From positions 372,001 to 436,000 of the forward strand of contig JAOVFP010000011.1 in assembly GCA_025738555.1 (NCBI GenBank): a stretch of 64,000 nucleotides of DNA. The letters are read 5' to 3'. Each line of letters opens with the position of its first letter. Within the stretch, counting starts at the first letter, position 1. The position numbers and the translations under genes were made by a program. The stretch is from Cyathus striatus. Taxonomy: Eukaryota; Basidiomycota; Agaricomycetes; Agaricales; Nidulariaceae. Shown here in pieces: positions 51,848-63,789 of the stretch. The notes beneath the pieces are model-generated. The model saw nothing but the letters and a program-made list of their open reading frames with translations, was not told the origin of the DNA and made no database searches.

Positions 51848-52998
51848 TTATGACTTTTGGTGGGAAGAGGAAGGTAAAGGGGCAGTCGTTTCACTTGAGA
51901 TTCGAGATCCTGCAAAGACATCACTATAATTTGGCGGAAGTGTTGCTTCTCCTTCGCTTCGGCTTTCGAGGCCTATAGGACCAGCATCCAACTCTCGCCG
52001 AGGTGTAGGGGACGGCATATAGTAAGAACCCCTTCTCTCATTCGAGAGTGGAGGTCCTCCTGTGGATGGCTCTGCTGGAAGGTCTCTCCGGTTATGAACG
52101 ACTTCTCCAGACGGATTGGAGTGAACCATGCCTGTAAAATTAGTGGCAGATAAAATAGGAGTGCTGGCAGCGTTGGAATATCCCATATCTTGTCGTAAGT
52201 CGAAGGGCTCTAGTATTCTGTCATTTCCTTCTGTTGTTTCTCGATTGAAAAGCAAAGCATTTTGCTGTTGTATTGTTACCGATCTCGATTTTCGTCTTCG
52301 AATAAACCATATTGTTAGGATTATAATTGCTATTCCAGCAATCGCTCCAATTACACCCCCAACTATAACCCCAACTGGTATAGACACTTTCGAACTTTCT
52401 GAAGAACTAGAAGGTGTGGTAGGCATCGGCGAAGTAATAGGGGTGCTCAAGGAGAAAGTGGAAGGTGTAGAACTTGAACTACTCTGTGAAAGGGTTGATA
52501 AATTACCCGCATCCGAAGACGCACTTGATGTCGATGGAAACCCTAGAATATGTGCAATTTATGGAGACACACTAACATCAATGACCCCTGTAGAAGATGC
52601 TGGCGCATTTATGGTTAAGATAAATGGATTGTTGGTGACGCCTTGAGGCGGACGACCCGACTGATCTAGAACTTCAAATGTAGTGTCCCTATAGAAAAAT
52701 TAGCCCCATTTTTATATCCAAAGTTGTTAAATGATCACACCCTGGAGTTGCGCTGAATGGTACTTTTATTTTAAGCGAAGTCATAAAAGGTATATTGACT
52801 GTAGCTGCCGCAAAATCAACGTTTGTAACTATTCGCATGATAGTTACACGGCTAAGAGCATCATGAATATTCATATTTTATGGTTCTGAGTGGTACCTAC
52901 GTAGGGTCCCCAGGACCTAGTGTGGGCGGGTTAGTCCAGGTAACAGTAACAGTTCCTCCTGGTGTAATTTTGCTTGGGCTTATGCCCAGGTTCATCAT
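51848..52998 (-). pseudogene. Ser/Thr-rich single-pass membrane protein family, copy 4
   Basis: Three exons as in copy 1: the ectodomain start with SKITPGGTVTVTW (from ATG 52998), a middle exon (RVTIMRIVTNVDF), and a long last exon (51848-52688) with FEVLDQSGRPP, Ser/Thr stalk, transmembrane helix (IPVGVIVGGVIGAIAGIAIIand following), basic stop-transfer (RRRKSRS) and a tail with PPNYSDVFAGS. A TAA at 52559-52561 interrupts the stalk-proximal region; no plausible intron removes it. The downstream part could still be made from an internal Met, as a protein lacking the ectodomain. It sits between the two inverted transposon copies. Confidence 0.65.
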
Positions 52999-54241
52999 CT
53001 GTGGCATGGAGGTAATATACTAGAATCAAGTAGTATGCTAAAGTCCAATAGTCATTAGCATTTAATTATTCGTTCAAATTCATGTAAATTGTTCTCACCG
53101 AAATGTTCTAAGAAAGCAAAACTCAGCTTCTAGTTCGGCTTTAGGTCTTCCTGGGATATCACTTTCCCTTAGACTAGATGATAACAGGGTAGAGTAGTGG
53201 GATACAAAATGTTAGAAAGAGAAGAATATGAGCAGGTTGAATATAGGAATTGAATACAAGCTATGTACTACATCTGTTCACGACCTGTGTTTTTTCCATA
53301 AATATAGGCAGAGTTGGACCAACAGTGTTCTCAACGTCGTTAAGATGGAAAATAGATCGTACATCTAGAGGATATGGTTAGGTACAGCGTAAACGCTCTT
53401 GCGAACTTGTGAGTAGTAATGGAACCGTAGAATTTGAATGAGTGCCAGAGCTAAGTTATCGCGTGCAGAAAGAAAACAGCGACGAAGGTCCGCACACCAC
53501 TAATTATTTCCGAGCTGTCTCAACATTCACAGGAATTAGTTCGATCAAGGTCTGTGCAACATATGTCAAGAAGCCCGAAATAAATGATGAAGCTAAAAGG
53601 AGATGCATACCTATCTAGTCGAAGTTCAGTACTGTAGCACTTTGGGCGGGTGGAGTCGGGAACATTAGATATGTAGGGAATCTGAAGCCAAATAATGTAG
53701 ATCCACAAGGTCCTATATACTTTTCATTGAATTTTTATTTGCTTTTTAGTCCTGCTTCATGTCGGTGGCACTGTCACGTTGAAAACATCTAATGATTAAA
53801 CAAATCAGCAACAGTTTGTTCCATGAATTATGGAGATCGTAGCCCTCACGACCGGTATCAAAAATGCTATGGTAGAACGCAAAACAGTAAGAATTTGAGA
53901 GTGAGTAGGAATCTTCAATAGAGCATAAGTACGTATCGTATTGCACCGTGGACTGGTTGGCTAGGAATCCTGGATAGCTTTGCCGAAGATGCTGGCTACG
54001 GCCATCAATTGTGCACTCAGGTTTCATTCCAAATCAATTATTTTTAAAGTTAGACTTGGCTTCAGACTTGAGTTACAATATAGAACAACTTAGAAGCACA
54101 CATGTACATTGCATATACATGTACTGAGTCAATAGTAATCACAATGTACGTTGCATTGGATTCTCCATGTCGTAGGTGTTGAGTTTGGTTTATTTATATT
54201 TGCACACTGTTTGTACACTATGCTAATGCGGGGGTCCCCCT
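52999..54241. other. Upstream region of copy 4 and spacer
   Basis: The first ~180 bp resemble the sequence before copy 1 (including a GTGAGAAC donor-like site), so an unplaced first exon with the signal peptide may lie here. The rest has no recognised gene. Confidence 0.4.
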
Positions 54242-54830
54242 ACACCTCAGACAGGACCAAATCGGATCAGGGTAAATATGGTACAACCCAATGTAGTTAA
54301 CAATTAGAATATGTACAAAAATATGTCATTTGGCCGATTCATGTTTATATTTAGAAAATAATTAAGAATCGGGCGTGTATCAAATCCACGAGCACTATTG
54401 AGAATATAACAATAAGAATATGTAGAATATCATACAAAAATCAGTTACCATACCGATGTATGACCAAATCCTGAATTGGGGCATACATTTGTCCCTAGAT
54501 CCTATCCAAATACTGATCCTAAGTGCGTCTCGTGTCCCTATCTTATCATATATTCTGAATTTGCCCTTGAAACAGATCTCAAATTGGATCTTTTATCATA
54601 TCCTCATTCTGATTTAGAATGTAAACAAAAATATGTTGCTTGCCCCGATTCATGTACAGATTGTAAATATGACAATTAGAAATATTGATTACCCACTCAC
54701 AGGGCCACTCATGGGCCACTCACATCAGCTCACCAGACCACTCGTGGCCACTCACTACCACTCACTACCCACTCCATTCCCACCTGGTTCCCCACTCCAT
54801 TCCTACCCCACTTGTTGAAGGCTCTAATAA
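54242..54830 (+). repeat. End module of the Tnp2-like transposon (right copy)
   Basis: Begins ACACCTCAGACAGGACC; same orientation as 10506-11050. Includes CCACTCAC-type short repeats at 54690-54785. Confidence 0.75.
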
Positions 54831-55043
54831 AATTGTGTGACAGCATATATTGTGGGGGTAAATGGACACAGTAAATGACATAGTGTACAGATTTAAATAC
54901 AAAATATATAGTACATAAAAGGGATAGCATAGTGGCATAAAATAAAATGGAGAACATATTCGAAACATATAGTGGCATGAGTGGGGATCATTGAGACATT
55001 TGAATATAGATGTCTCTGGTATTCCAACACTACTCCTCACTAA

Positions 55044-55690
55044 TTATCCCACTTGAGAGCCTGCAAAACGAACAGCCCTAGCTTTCTTCAAGCCGGCGCC
55101 AACTTCCTTTTTAGTTGTAGTTGACTTTCGGCAACCTTTCCTGTGATTCCGCAATATAATCTTGATGATATCGAGTGTGAGCCAGTTACAATCATATTTG
55201 AGCAGATCAGGATACTGGTTAACAGCCTTTAAAATATGTCAATAAATTAGATACAGTTAATGTGATGAACATTAAATACATACTTTCTCGCAAACCATAG
55301 TGAGCTTGCTTTGTTCCTGAGTCGCGTATGTGCAATTGAAGTCCAACACCTCCTTCGCAATTACTGAGATGTGGGTCTGAAAATCACGCCCACTAAGTAA
55401 GAATTTGCAATTTAAAAGATTTAAAAGCGATGTATTACCTCCATATCACTAAGTTGCTCTGGGCTACACTGTACATAGTCGACTAGTTTGTAAGTTTTTC
55501 CTGCTTCACCTTTCAGTTTTGGAATCACTACCACCATGGAGCTGGTCTCAGATTCGCCACCTTCATCTAGTGGGTAGCAAGTCCTGAAGGAGCATGGTGG
55601 TGGGGTAAGCAAACATTCTGGAGAGAATTGCATACAAATTGTCGATGAAGAGAAATGATGCAAAACACAATAGTTTCTGGATGGAGGCAT
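55044..55690 (-). CDS. ~175-residue cargo protein of unknown function (right copy)
   Basis: Exons 55439-55690, 55284-55376 and 55044-55226 (252, 93 and 183 nt), the same phases as the left copy. The stop of the left copy reads CAA here, adding three residues (QVG). No internal stop or frameshift. Conserved blocks CSFRTCYPLDEGGES, TYKLVDYVQCSPEQLSDME and NHRKGCRKS. It is the only multi-exon cargo gene open in both copies. Confidence 0.6.
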
Positions 55691-55900
55691 TTTGAGTCTT
55701 CCCCATGCCAATGCATCATGTACTTATAACTATGAAACAATAAAAAGTTAGTTATGGGGAAGGAAACACATACAAATCATACAAAAACAATATCTCTACT
55801 GAAAGGTGTTGATGTAGCATGGCAAGACAATAGATGTTGGAATCAGCAAGCACTAATCAGTCAAGAAGGAAATAATACATATGTTGAATGCACTAATACA

Positions 55901-57426
55901 CTATACAGCACTGTAACTAAGGAAGGAAGTTAAAAAGAATAATGACATAAACCCAACTACAATAATTGTAAAAAATACTACTACATCTACATACCCTGAA
56001 ACGTAAAGACAAAGCATATAAATGATCAGGATACCGCCAAGGCCATAACTGATTGGAAGCATTTTCAGCGGAGTTTTGAAATCTAGCATTGGTTCAGGAG
56101 AACAAACTGTGCTAGTGCTCGATGTTTCTGTACTCAAGTCGGTGCTGGTACTTGAAGTCCATACCTTAATTTCGATATTGCTATTATCCGACATTCCAGT
56201 TGCAATGACACACTGCTTTTCAGAACTGAATACCTATTATATAGTTAGCATTAACATTGCTAGTATTTAGAAACTTTGCAAACCTTGGTTATTTGTACTA
56301 GTGTTTCAACTAGCAAAGTATTTAGATTTCTTCATTCTCATGTGTATAACATTAATTACTTACCATAGCTATGGGGTAGTAGTGCAACCAAGGTTCCCAA
56401 GCATTGATCATATACACATACTACACCATCATCACTACCAACAACTACCAGTTCACCTTGCAGGGCAGATGAGATGACAAGGGGCACATTTGAGTTGATA
56501 GCATGCTTTAACGACCTAAGTGGCTGTAGAGACTAGTAGAGTATGATTATCTGTGCCAATGATGGCATGTCCACTGTAACAACATATCAGGCGGAGTGGT
56601 TGGCTATAAGGCAAGAGAGAGACTGACATTCTGGTATGGATCTCATGAAACCATCACATTTTCCAAGGAGTCAGCTGATAACAAAAGCTACAACCACATG
56701 TAAAAACTTCAAGGATAAAAGCATGATGGTGGGGCTTACATCTCATGAGATTCCAAATAGCAGAGAATTAATTCTGCACCATTCTGCGTAAACATGACAC
56801 TCCTAGCTGTGTGGGGGCGAGGGGTAGACTCTATGTGCAGAGAAGCTTGACCTAAGAGAGATTCAGTGAGCGCAATATGAAACCTAGAGGACAAATAACA
56901 TACCTGGGAAAACCAAGTTCCACACTTTGAGAGAGCCTGCCCCAAGCAAGGCGAGGTGACTATGAGATGGATCAAATTTCAGGTCTTCCAAAGGGCCATC
57001 ATGCACAGATATCACCAACACATGCTCATAACCATCTCCAGTTCTACTTTCCTGATATCCTCAGATTACACCGCTACCTGTTCCGAAATATAGTGTTGTG
57101 GAACCTGTTTCTGTGAAATGTGCCCAGCAAACAGTTGTAACTTCACCAATGACGGATGCTTCCCAAAGCTTTTCACCTGTCATTAACTCCCATACTACCA
57201 TAAGTCCATCACCTAACAGTATATTTTAAACATGCATATAAATATTTCAGAGAACTTGCTGCTCACCACTGCTTGCAAGTTTAGAGCCATCCTGGTTTAT
57301 CTTTAAGGCGTTGATCACTCTCAAATGTTGGTTGAGCATATATTTTAAGTCAAACTGAAAAAATGCAATTAGCAATAGTTAACCCAAAAATACCAAAGTA
57401 CGTGCAGTAAGAGTAGCTGGCTTCAT
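55901..57426 (-). pseudogene. WD40-membrane protein cargo gene (right copy)
   Basis: Starts at ATG 57426 and has the same exon series as 36767-38007, then VETLVQITK, VFSSEKQCVIATGMSDNSN, an IEIKVWTS WD-like strand, a Ser/Thr linker and two hydrophobic helices to the stop at 55901. TGA at 57061-57063 (in place of an expected CGA) is shared with the left copy. It shows the complete gene order that the Ty3 insertion broke in the left copy. A beta-propeller anchored by C-terminal membrane helices is the predicted form of the ancestral protein; role unknown. Confidence 0.7.
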
Positions 57427-57992
57427 GTTGGAAGGTGATCTGATAGAGCTGGTGTCAGATACGAGTATGGCATTGATGTATTCTCTGCATTATTGTTTTG
57501 CCAACTAGTTTCCTCGTATCCCCACTCATTCCCCACTTCCATAGTATTCATAATTTTGTTAGTCTAGTGGAGTTGGAAGCGTCATACAAATAAAAGAAAG
57601 GAACTTGCCTAACAACTTATTGTACAAAGACTTTTGTTCCGTTGCTACCATCCTACTATGCACACCAGTGTGATCAGGTATAACACAATTGCAGTGGAGC
57701 ATTTGACAGGCATTCCATTCTGTCTCCGAATGCCACCATTTTCTGCATCATTTTCAAAATCTGACAAAGAATAACCAGACCAATATACCTCCGAATTGAA
57801 CATACATGAAGAAATATTGACTGAGTAAGAGATTTCAGCTTGTTGTGAATTACAGACAGGATTCAGGTTATTGTAGATTTTATGCCTGTTCAAGACAGAT
57901 ACTCAGGCTCTATAAAATGAGACTCATTTAAGGTCAGTATAATTGCTACATATATCAACTTCAGTTTAACTTCACTATCAACTTTTACGATG
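57427..57992. other. Intergenic region between divergent cargo genes (right copy)
   Basis: Counterpart of 36183-36766; probably the bidirectional promoter of the WD40 and small genes. The 82-codon minus-strand frame at 57645-57893 is open here too. Confidence 0.35.
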
Positions 57993-58256
57993 ATGGCCAA
58001 TCTCAGAAATGTCATCTCTCTGGGCTGCAACTTGGTGAGCATTAACAATTTTCTTGACTGGAATTATGTTCTAAGCTTTTAATATGTAGGAATTGACATT
58101 GGTTGCACGTGTATTTACATGAGCTTTTGCTAAGAGCCTCAGAGCAACTAGCACCACATGTAAATGTGGTTCCCAAGAAATCAATAATCTTTTGCCAGAA
58201 TATGAAGGAATTAGAAAGCGGTGTAAACTGGTACATTTAACTAAATGGTACTTATG
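57993..58256 (+). pseudogene. 69-residue two-exon protein (right copy), nonsense
   Basis: Same exon structure as 35918-36182, but TGA at 58120-58122 replaces a CGG/CGA-type Arg codon in the segment VARVFTRAFAKS of the left copy: a CpG transition. Confidence 0.5.
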
Positions 58257-58314
58257 AAATATTGTTACTGAATAGAATTGAAATTGAACATAGGCAACCA
58301 TCAAAAACCAATGC

Positions 58315-59079
58315 ATGAAGGCTCAGCAGGACTCCTTCCCAATCCTAAAGCTTCCAGTGGAACTAGTAGACCTGATAATTACTCAGGTTGATGAGGGCAA
58401 CATCTTGCAGCTACTCCACGCCAATCGTTACCTGCACTATGCAGTGTTGGAGGTCTTTCTTAGAATGCAACATATATTACAAACTGATTGCATTGGACAT
58501 GCTGTGATAGCCTTAACAGGAGATGTCAATCTGGCTGTGATTCATCTCCTAGAACATATATCGACACACTCTAGACACTACAGAGTACTAGTCAGCTTGT
58601 ATTGTATCAGGGAGTACTGCAAAGGGCTTAGTACATTCCTGAGCAAGGCTTTAGGAGTGCAGGAACTTACCATCACTCATCATTGCAAAAACAAGAACAA
58701 CAATACTTTCCCTGCAGAGCTGTCCATTATTGGGTCTGTTGCTGTCATCCTGGTGAGTCTCCCCCCTTCTTGTATGTGTGTTGGGTTGGATGGCACAGGT
58801 GCTCCTCAAGTCACCAGCGTAACTGTATCGCCATTGCCATGTCTGCCGGAGATCCCTTATGAAAGGATTAGAGATAACATTGCAGCTAGGCTCCAGAACC
58901 TCCGTATATCAACCCACATCTTCGGTAATGAAAGCATGATCAACTTGCTGTCTATATTGTTAAGTGGGCCATCTCTAAATTTCTTAAGTATCAGGGGGAG
59001 GAGTGGAAAGGATATTGAACCAGTCCTACTTTGCAGGTCCTATAGCAAATTTTTGCAAGTTAAGATAAGTTATCTTTAA
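58315..59079 (+). CDS. F-box-like protein cargo gene (right copy)
   Basis: A 254-codon frame starting MKAQQDSFPILKLPVELVD. Residues ~8-50 fit an F-box (LPxELxxxI...LLxxNRYLxxxxxEVFLRM). Later segments have LRR-like strands (LGVQELTITHHC, LQNLRISTHIFG, SLNFLSIRGRSG). F-box proteins usually bring substrates to SCF ubiquitin ligases; F-box/LRR genes are greatly expanded in mushrooms, so this may be a captured host gene. The end is uncertain: short for the family and possibly spliced further. Transcribed opposite to the transposase, converging with it. Confidence 0.55.
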   Translation: MKAQQDSFPILKLPVELVDLIITQVDEGNILQLLHANRYLHYAVLEVFLRMQHILQTDCIGHAVIALTGDVNLAVIHLLEHISTHSRHYRVLVSLYCIREYCKGLSTFLSKALGVQELTITHHCKNKNNNTFPAELSIIGSVAVILVSLPPSCMCVGLDGTGAPQVTSVTVSPLPCLPEIPYERIRDNIAARLQNLRISTHIFGNESMINLLSILLSGPSLNFLSIRGRSGKDIEPVLLCRSYSKFLQVKISYL

Positions 59080-59089
59080 GCTAATGTAC

Positions 59090-62000
59090 ACATACTTGAA
59101 TAAACGGCTTCAAGGCCAGAACTCCATTGCTCCACTTGTGTTTAATAGCAGGGTAAATTTGGGTTTTGTTAGAAATTATGTGAACACAATCATCCAGTAA
59201 ATCCTTCCAAAGACCTACACCAAACTCTTTGAAGTTGTCGAATGCACTTGCTACATCTGCTCGCCCACTGTAGGGGTGAACTGCGAAATAAACCTGTGGT
59301 TGACAGGCTACAACAAATATAGTTCAAATCACCACTGGAATTAGTTGCGAAGAGTCTGGGTCCCTGTAGAATATGATACTATTCCTTGCTGTGTTATGTT
59401 CCAATGATAATTGATGTCCGCTGACTGTGTAACGATCATGCTGGGTCACTATAGCAGAATTACCTCCCAAACCCGCTGCTTCTGCAACATCAGTGTCAAG
59501 CTTGATCCACTTTCCACATATGGGTTGATGTAGGTTGTCCACCAAGAATTGCATATCACTTATTAGAGTCCCCGATTGAACATCAGGAAAGCAGTCTTTG
59601 ATGATTTTGCTGCTCTGTTTGAGAATTTCAGGACACCCTGGGCACTGTAAGAATACCCAAAGTTCTGATGCAGCACAGAAAGCTCTCAACATAGATGCTT
59701 CCAGCTCTCCTAGAAGGGCCTTTAGTATGGATTCTACACAATTGATGATCAGGACAAACCAAATTTGAAGTTAATGTTCTTCTGCAGATTACTGATAACC
59801 TGTTCAAATGGAAACATCTACCAGCCATGAATAGGCCCAAACAAGTGCAATTGTTCTGCCAGGTGAACTGCATTATGATGTATAGGATGGAGATCGACAT
59901 TGGGCCTCAGCTCTTGAATTGAGCAAAGATATGCTAACATAAACTTCTTGTATTCCAGGTTGTGATGACCAGGTTTTACTCAGTGAGAGGTAGCATATCT
60001 GATAGCGGTAGCAAGAAGCAATGTGCTTTCCAGTGCCATTTGTTTCTTTCCACCTATTAATGATTCATCAGTTTCGCTGTCCCACATCTTCGCCAATGAA
60101 ACAGTCAAGTTGAAGTCAATACACGTTCACCATTGATCGGCTTTCAATTTACCATGAGAAGGTGAACCAAAGTTCACTGGTGGACCTGCCTGCCAACTTG
60201 GACGGATGGTGTGTAAAATGTCTTCTTGGATACATTTCAAGTTATTGTGATCAAGAAGAGGGATGCTAGGGTGTGCATCAACAGTAGCCAACTCATTGAT
60301 ATCAATCTCAATACCAGCCAGCTCGCTGATGATTCCATGTGCTACTAGACAGGCTTCATCACCCCCTCCAGACCTTGAGCTGTCAAGCTTTTGACTAATT
60401 AATGATGGTGAATCATTTCAAAAGGAATGACTTACAAGCACATTAACATAATTCTGCTTCTTAACTCGCTGGCCCATATGTTTGAGCCTGCCTAAGACAC
60501 CAAAATGCTGGCAGAGTGATCGCAATACCAGTATAGACAATCTATGCAGGTTAGACGATGTCAGCTGGGACGACATCACCTCTAGCCCTTTCTGAATAGC
60601 CTTTTCTGTAGGCTCCTCCACCTCCGGCTTCTCATTAAGTTCCAGGTTTTCATCCCAACTCATACCTATGATGACACGAAAATGATGTTTTACGAGACCT
60701 AGATAAAAGTTGTGCATCCCATCAACAACTGTGTACTTTGTTGGGTCCCAATATTCAAGCCGAAGAAGCTCAGACCAATGAATCCCGTTCTTTTTGAAGA
60801 GCTGATCTCTTTGGGATTTACTAGTGGCATCTCGCCAGGCCATCGTGGCTTTAAGATGTTCTTTATAGGTAACTGGCATCTAGCCAACTGAAGAACAGTT
60901 AATATTGTTGATATCCTGTTTCCTGAGATGGCACAATGAACAAAAGATCATTGCAGAATGGGATGCACATCCTGTCAGCTTGCGAGAACCTGGTAAATCA
61001 CATACTGTGGAAACAATGGCCTCCTCACCACAAATCCCATTAGGATGTTGATGTATGTGACTATACCAAGTACCCTTGTGATAACTCTGGTGAAAAACAT
61101 CTATAAGTGGAGCAAGATATGGATTCAGGCCATCTAAAGATGGTTGGTGAGGTCCCAGTATCAACCCGGCGAGATATATATTCTCTGGTCGATAATGCAT
61201 GCTTGCAGGTAAGCTAAGACATACAAGTGCCAATGATCCCACTGACACCAACTTTCCTGTGGCTTTGTTGTGATATGGATTGAAGGCATCATAGCTGATG
61301 CTCCAGAGTGTACATAGTTCCTCATTAGAATCAACAAAACTTTCCCATCTGCATCAGTGAACTGGCAAATTGCTGCTGCCTGATTAATATCTCAAAAGCC
61401 ATCACGGGTCCAGGCTTGTCTGGTCTGCCTAATCAATTCCTTGACACTGGGGTGCATGTACAGTGTGCCCATGAAGGCTGTGAAGTCTTGCATAACATAT
61501 GGCCATGCCGGAACCACAATGGTCACAGCATTTTGAACAGCATGTTTTGTTAAGCACACTCCACACAGCTTTGCATTAGCAAAGCATTTGAACATACAGC
61601 AAAGCAGGTAGGCATCCTTTACACCCGGGGGATAAATTGAAGCACAAGATGGGTAGGTGGTGTTGTTTTGGGGTCCAAATCGAACATTTTCCTCGCTGTC
61701 CACAGGTCGTCCAGTATTGAACCCAGGAGCAGTGTCTGATTAGTCAAGGTAGCAGCACCCAGCAGAAGCTTGGCCATTCGGAGGATGAAGTTGCAAGTAG
61801 GGCGTGCAGCATTTGCAAAAACACTAATGGCAACTGTAAGGAAAAGGCAAACTGCCAGAGCTGGATGGCTGAGGTGTAAGGGATGGTCAAAGTGAACATC
61901 TGTAATGAGTTATTTATCACACTATCCCCAGTACTAAGCTACTTACCAGTGTCATAGGATTTCCCATAGGGAAAGGCCAAATTACTCCAGCGTTCTATGC

Positions 62001-62359
62001 ACTTTTGAATATCCACTAGTAGTGAGTCCACGCCCGTATGCACTGAACTTTTGAACAATTCATTTGCACCATCTTCAGAAGTCAGGACAAGACAAATCCG
62101 AGCTATAAGATCTAGCAGCCAGGACTCTTGGCTTAAGAGATAAGCATGAGCCTGACTCCTAACGGGAAATCTGGTGGCTTTGTCTTGCATAGCTGAATTC
62201 CATGTTCTGTTTTCAAGCCATTCTTGAAAGACTGCACAAATACTGTCGCGACAAAGCATTAGACTATTGTCGCACTCCAATAAGCACTGGAACATCAGTT
62301 GCACATCTATCTTGTAGGGAGAAGGTTGGGGAATTGAAGGTGGAGGTATGTCCTGGGAG
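59090..62359 (-). pseudogene. Tnp2-like transposase (right copy), decayed
   Basis: Minus-strand pieces in order: DIPPPSIPQPSPYKID, SWLLDLIARI, the zinc-binding-like block (TYPSCASIYPPG, CGVCLTKHAVQNA), MQDFTAFMGTLYMHP, LPASMHYRPENIYLAGLI, GPHQPSLDGLNPYLAPLI, CDLPGSRKLTGCASHSA, CSLCHLRKQDINN, TVVDGMHNFYLGLVKHH, and a C-terminal region (VHPYSGRADVASAFDNF, WSNGVLALKPFI). These are hallmarks of Tnp2-type transposases of mushroom fungi. Breaks: TGA 61392-61394, one T missing near 61340 relative to the left copy, and TAG 60880-60882 in the position of a Trp. Exon 1 is missing. No functional product is expected. Exon borders in 59090-60400 are unresolved. Confidence 0.75.
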
Positions 62360-62377
62360 CTCTTTACACTTAGCCAG

Positions 62378-62590
62378 GTGTTCTGTACGGATCCGTGCGG
62401 AATCCGTACGGAATTTTCGGAATCTGTGCGGAATCTGCACAGATTTTTTTCCTTTTGGCAGAGGTTTTTTTGGGTCTGTACAGATTCTGCACAGATTCCG
62501 CACAGAATCAAAAATTCCGTGCGGATTCCGCAGAATTCCGCATTACAGACCTGAAAAATTCTGTACAGATTCTGTACAGAATCTTATTAT
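62378..62590. repeat. Left array of TCCGTRCGGA palindromes
   Basis: Tandem 10-11 bp palindromic units (TCCGTACGGA, TCCGTGCGGA, with decayed forms such as TCTGCACAGA), interrupted by a T-rich spacer near 62445-62475. Similar to 63790-64000 beyond the minisatellite. Confidence 0.7.
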
Positions 62591-62629
62591 ACTTATTTCC
62601 TTATAGAAAATTACAATAGAAAATTGTGT

Positions 62630-63755
62630 GATACTAAGCACTAAGTGTGACACTCTCCATTAAGCATGACACTAAGGTTTAAGCATGACACTATACATTG
62701 ATTGTGACACTAAGTGTTGAGTGTGACACGAAGGGTTAAGCGTGACACTAAGCATTGAGTGTGACACTATGGGTTGAGTGTGATACTAAGGGTTGAGTGT
62801 GACACTAAGTGTTAAGCATGATACTAAGTGTTGAGTGTGACACTAAGTGTTGAGTGTGACACTAAGGGTTAAGCGTGATACTAAGTGTTGAGTGTGACAC
62901 TAAGGCTTAAGCGTGACACTAAGCATTGAGTGTGACACTAAAGGTTGAATGTGACACTATGTGTTAAGCGTGACACTATGTGTTAAGTGTGACACTATGT
63001 GTTAAGTGTGACACTAAGGGTTGAGTGTGACACTAAGGGTTAAGCGTGATACTAAGTGTTGAGTGTGACACTAAGGGTTAAGTGTGACACTAAGCATTGA
63101 GTGTGACACTAAGGGTTGAGTGTGACACTAAGTTTTGAGTGTGACACTAAGGGTTAAGCGTGACACTAAGGGTTGAGTGTGATACTAAGGGTTGAGTGTG
63201 ACACTAAGGGTTGAGTGTGACACTAAGTTTTGAGTGTGACACTAAGGGTTAAGCGTGATACTAAGTTTTGAGTGTGACACTAAGGGTTGAGTGTGACACT
63301 AAGTTTTGAGTGTGACACTAAGGGTTAAGCATGATACTAAGTGTTGAGTGTGACACTAAGGGTTAAGCGTGACACTAAGGGTTGAGTGTGACACTAAGCA
63401 TTGAGTGTGACACTAAGGGTTAAGCGTGACACTAAGGGTTGAGTGTGACACTAAGCATTGAGTGTGACACTAAGGGTTGAGTGTGACACTAAGCATTGAG
63501 TGTGACACTCTGCATTAAGCATGACACTATACATTAAGTGTGATACTAAGTGTTGAGTGTGACACTATGCATTAAGCATGAAACTATACATTAAGTGTGA
63601 TACTAAGTGTTGAGTGTGACACTATACATTAAGCATGAAACTATACATTAAGTGTGATACTAAGTGTTGAGTGTGACACTATGCATTGAGTGTGATACTA
63701 TACATTAAACATGACACTATGTGTTGAGCATGATACTATATATTGAGTGTGTCAC
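62630..63755. repeat. 19-bp minisatellite, about 58 units
   Basis: Head-to-tail 19-bp units, consensus GAGTGTGACACTAAGGGTT. Two main variants, GAGTGTGACACT and AAGCGTGACACT (with AAGCATGATACT), alternate irregularly. No spacers, so not a CRISPR array. Confidence 0.9.
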
Positions 63756-63789
63756 AGATTTCATGTAGTGTCACACTTGACACCTGTGA

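Larger units (their letters stand above)
54242..62359 (-). mobile_element. Tnp2-like (CACTA/Plavaka-type) transposon with cargo genes, right copy
   Basis: Inverted relative to the copy at 34491-50010 and structurally more complete: end module, ~175-residue gene, WD40-membrane gene, small gene, F-box-like gene and most of the transposase. Its 5' end is cut at about 62359, right at the splice acceptor of transposase exon 2, by the satellite-bearing sequence. The transposase has several stops and a frameshift. It retains the empty site for the Ty3 insertion of the left copy. Confidence 0.72.

Noticed and set aside
62630..63755. CRISPR-like repeat array
   Set aside because: Repeats are contiguous 19-bp units without unique spacers, in a eukaryotic context.
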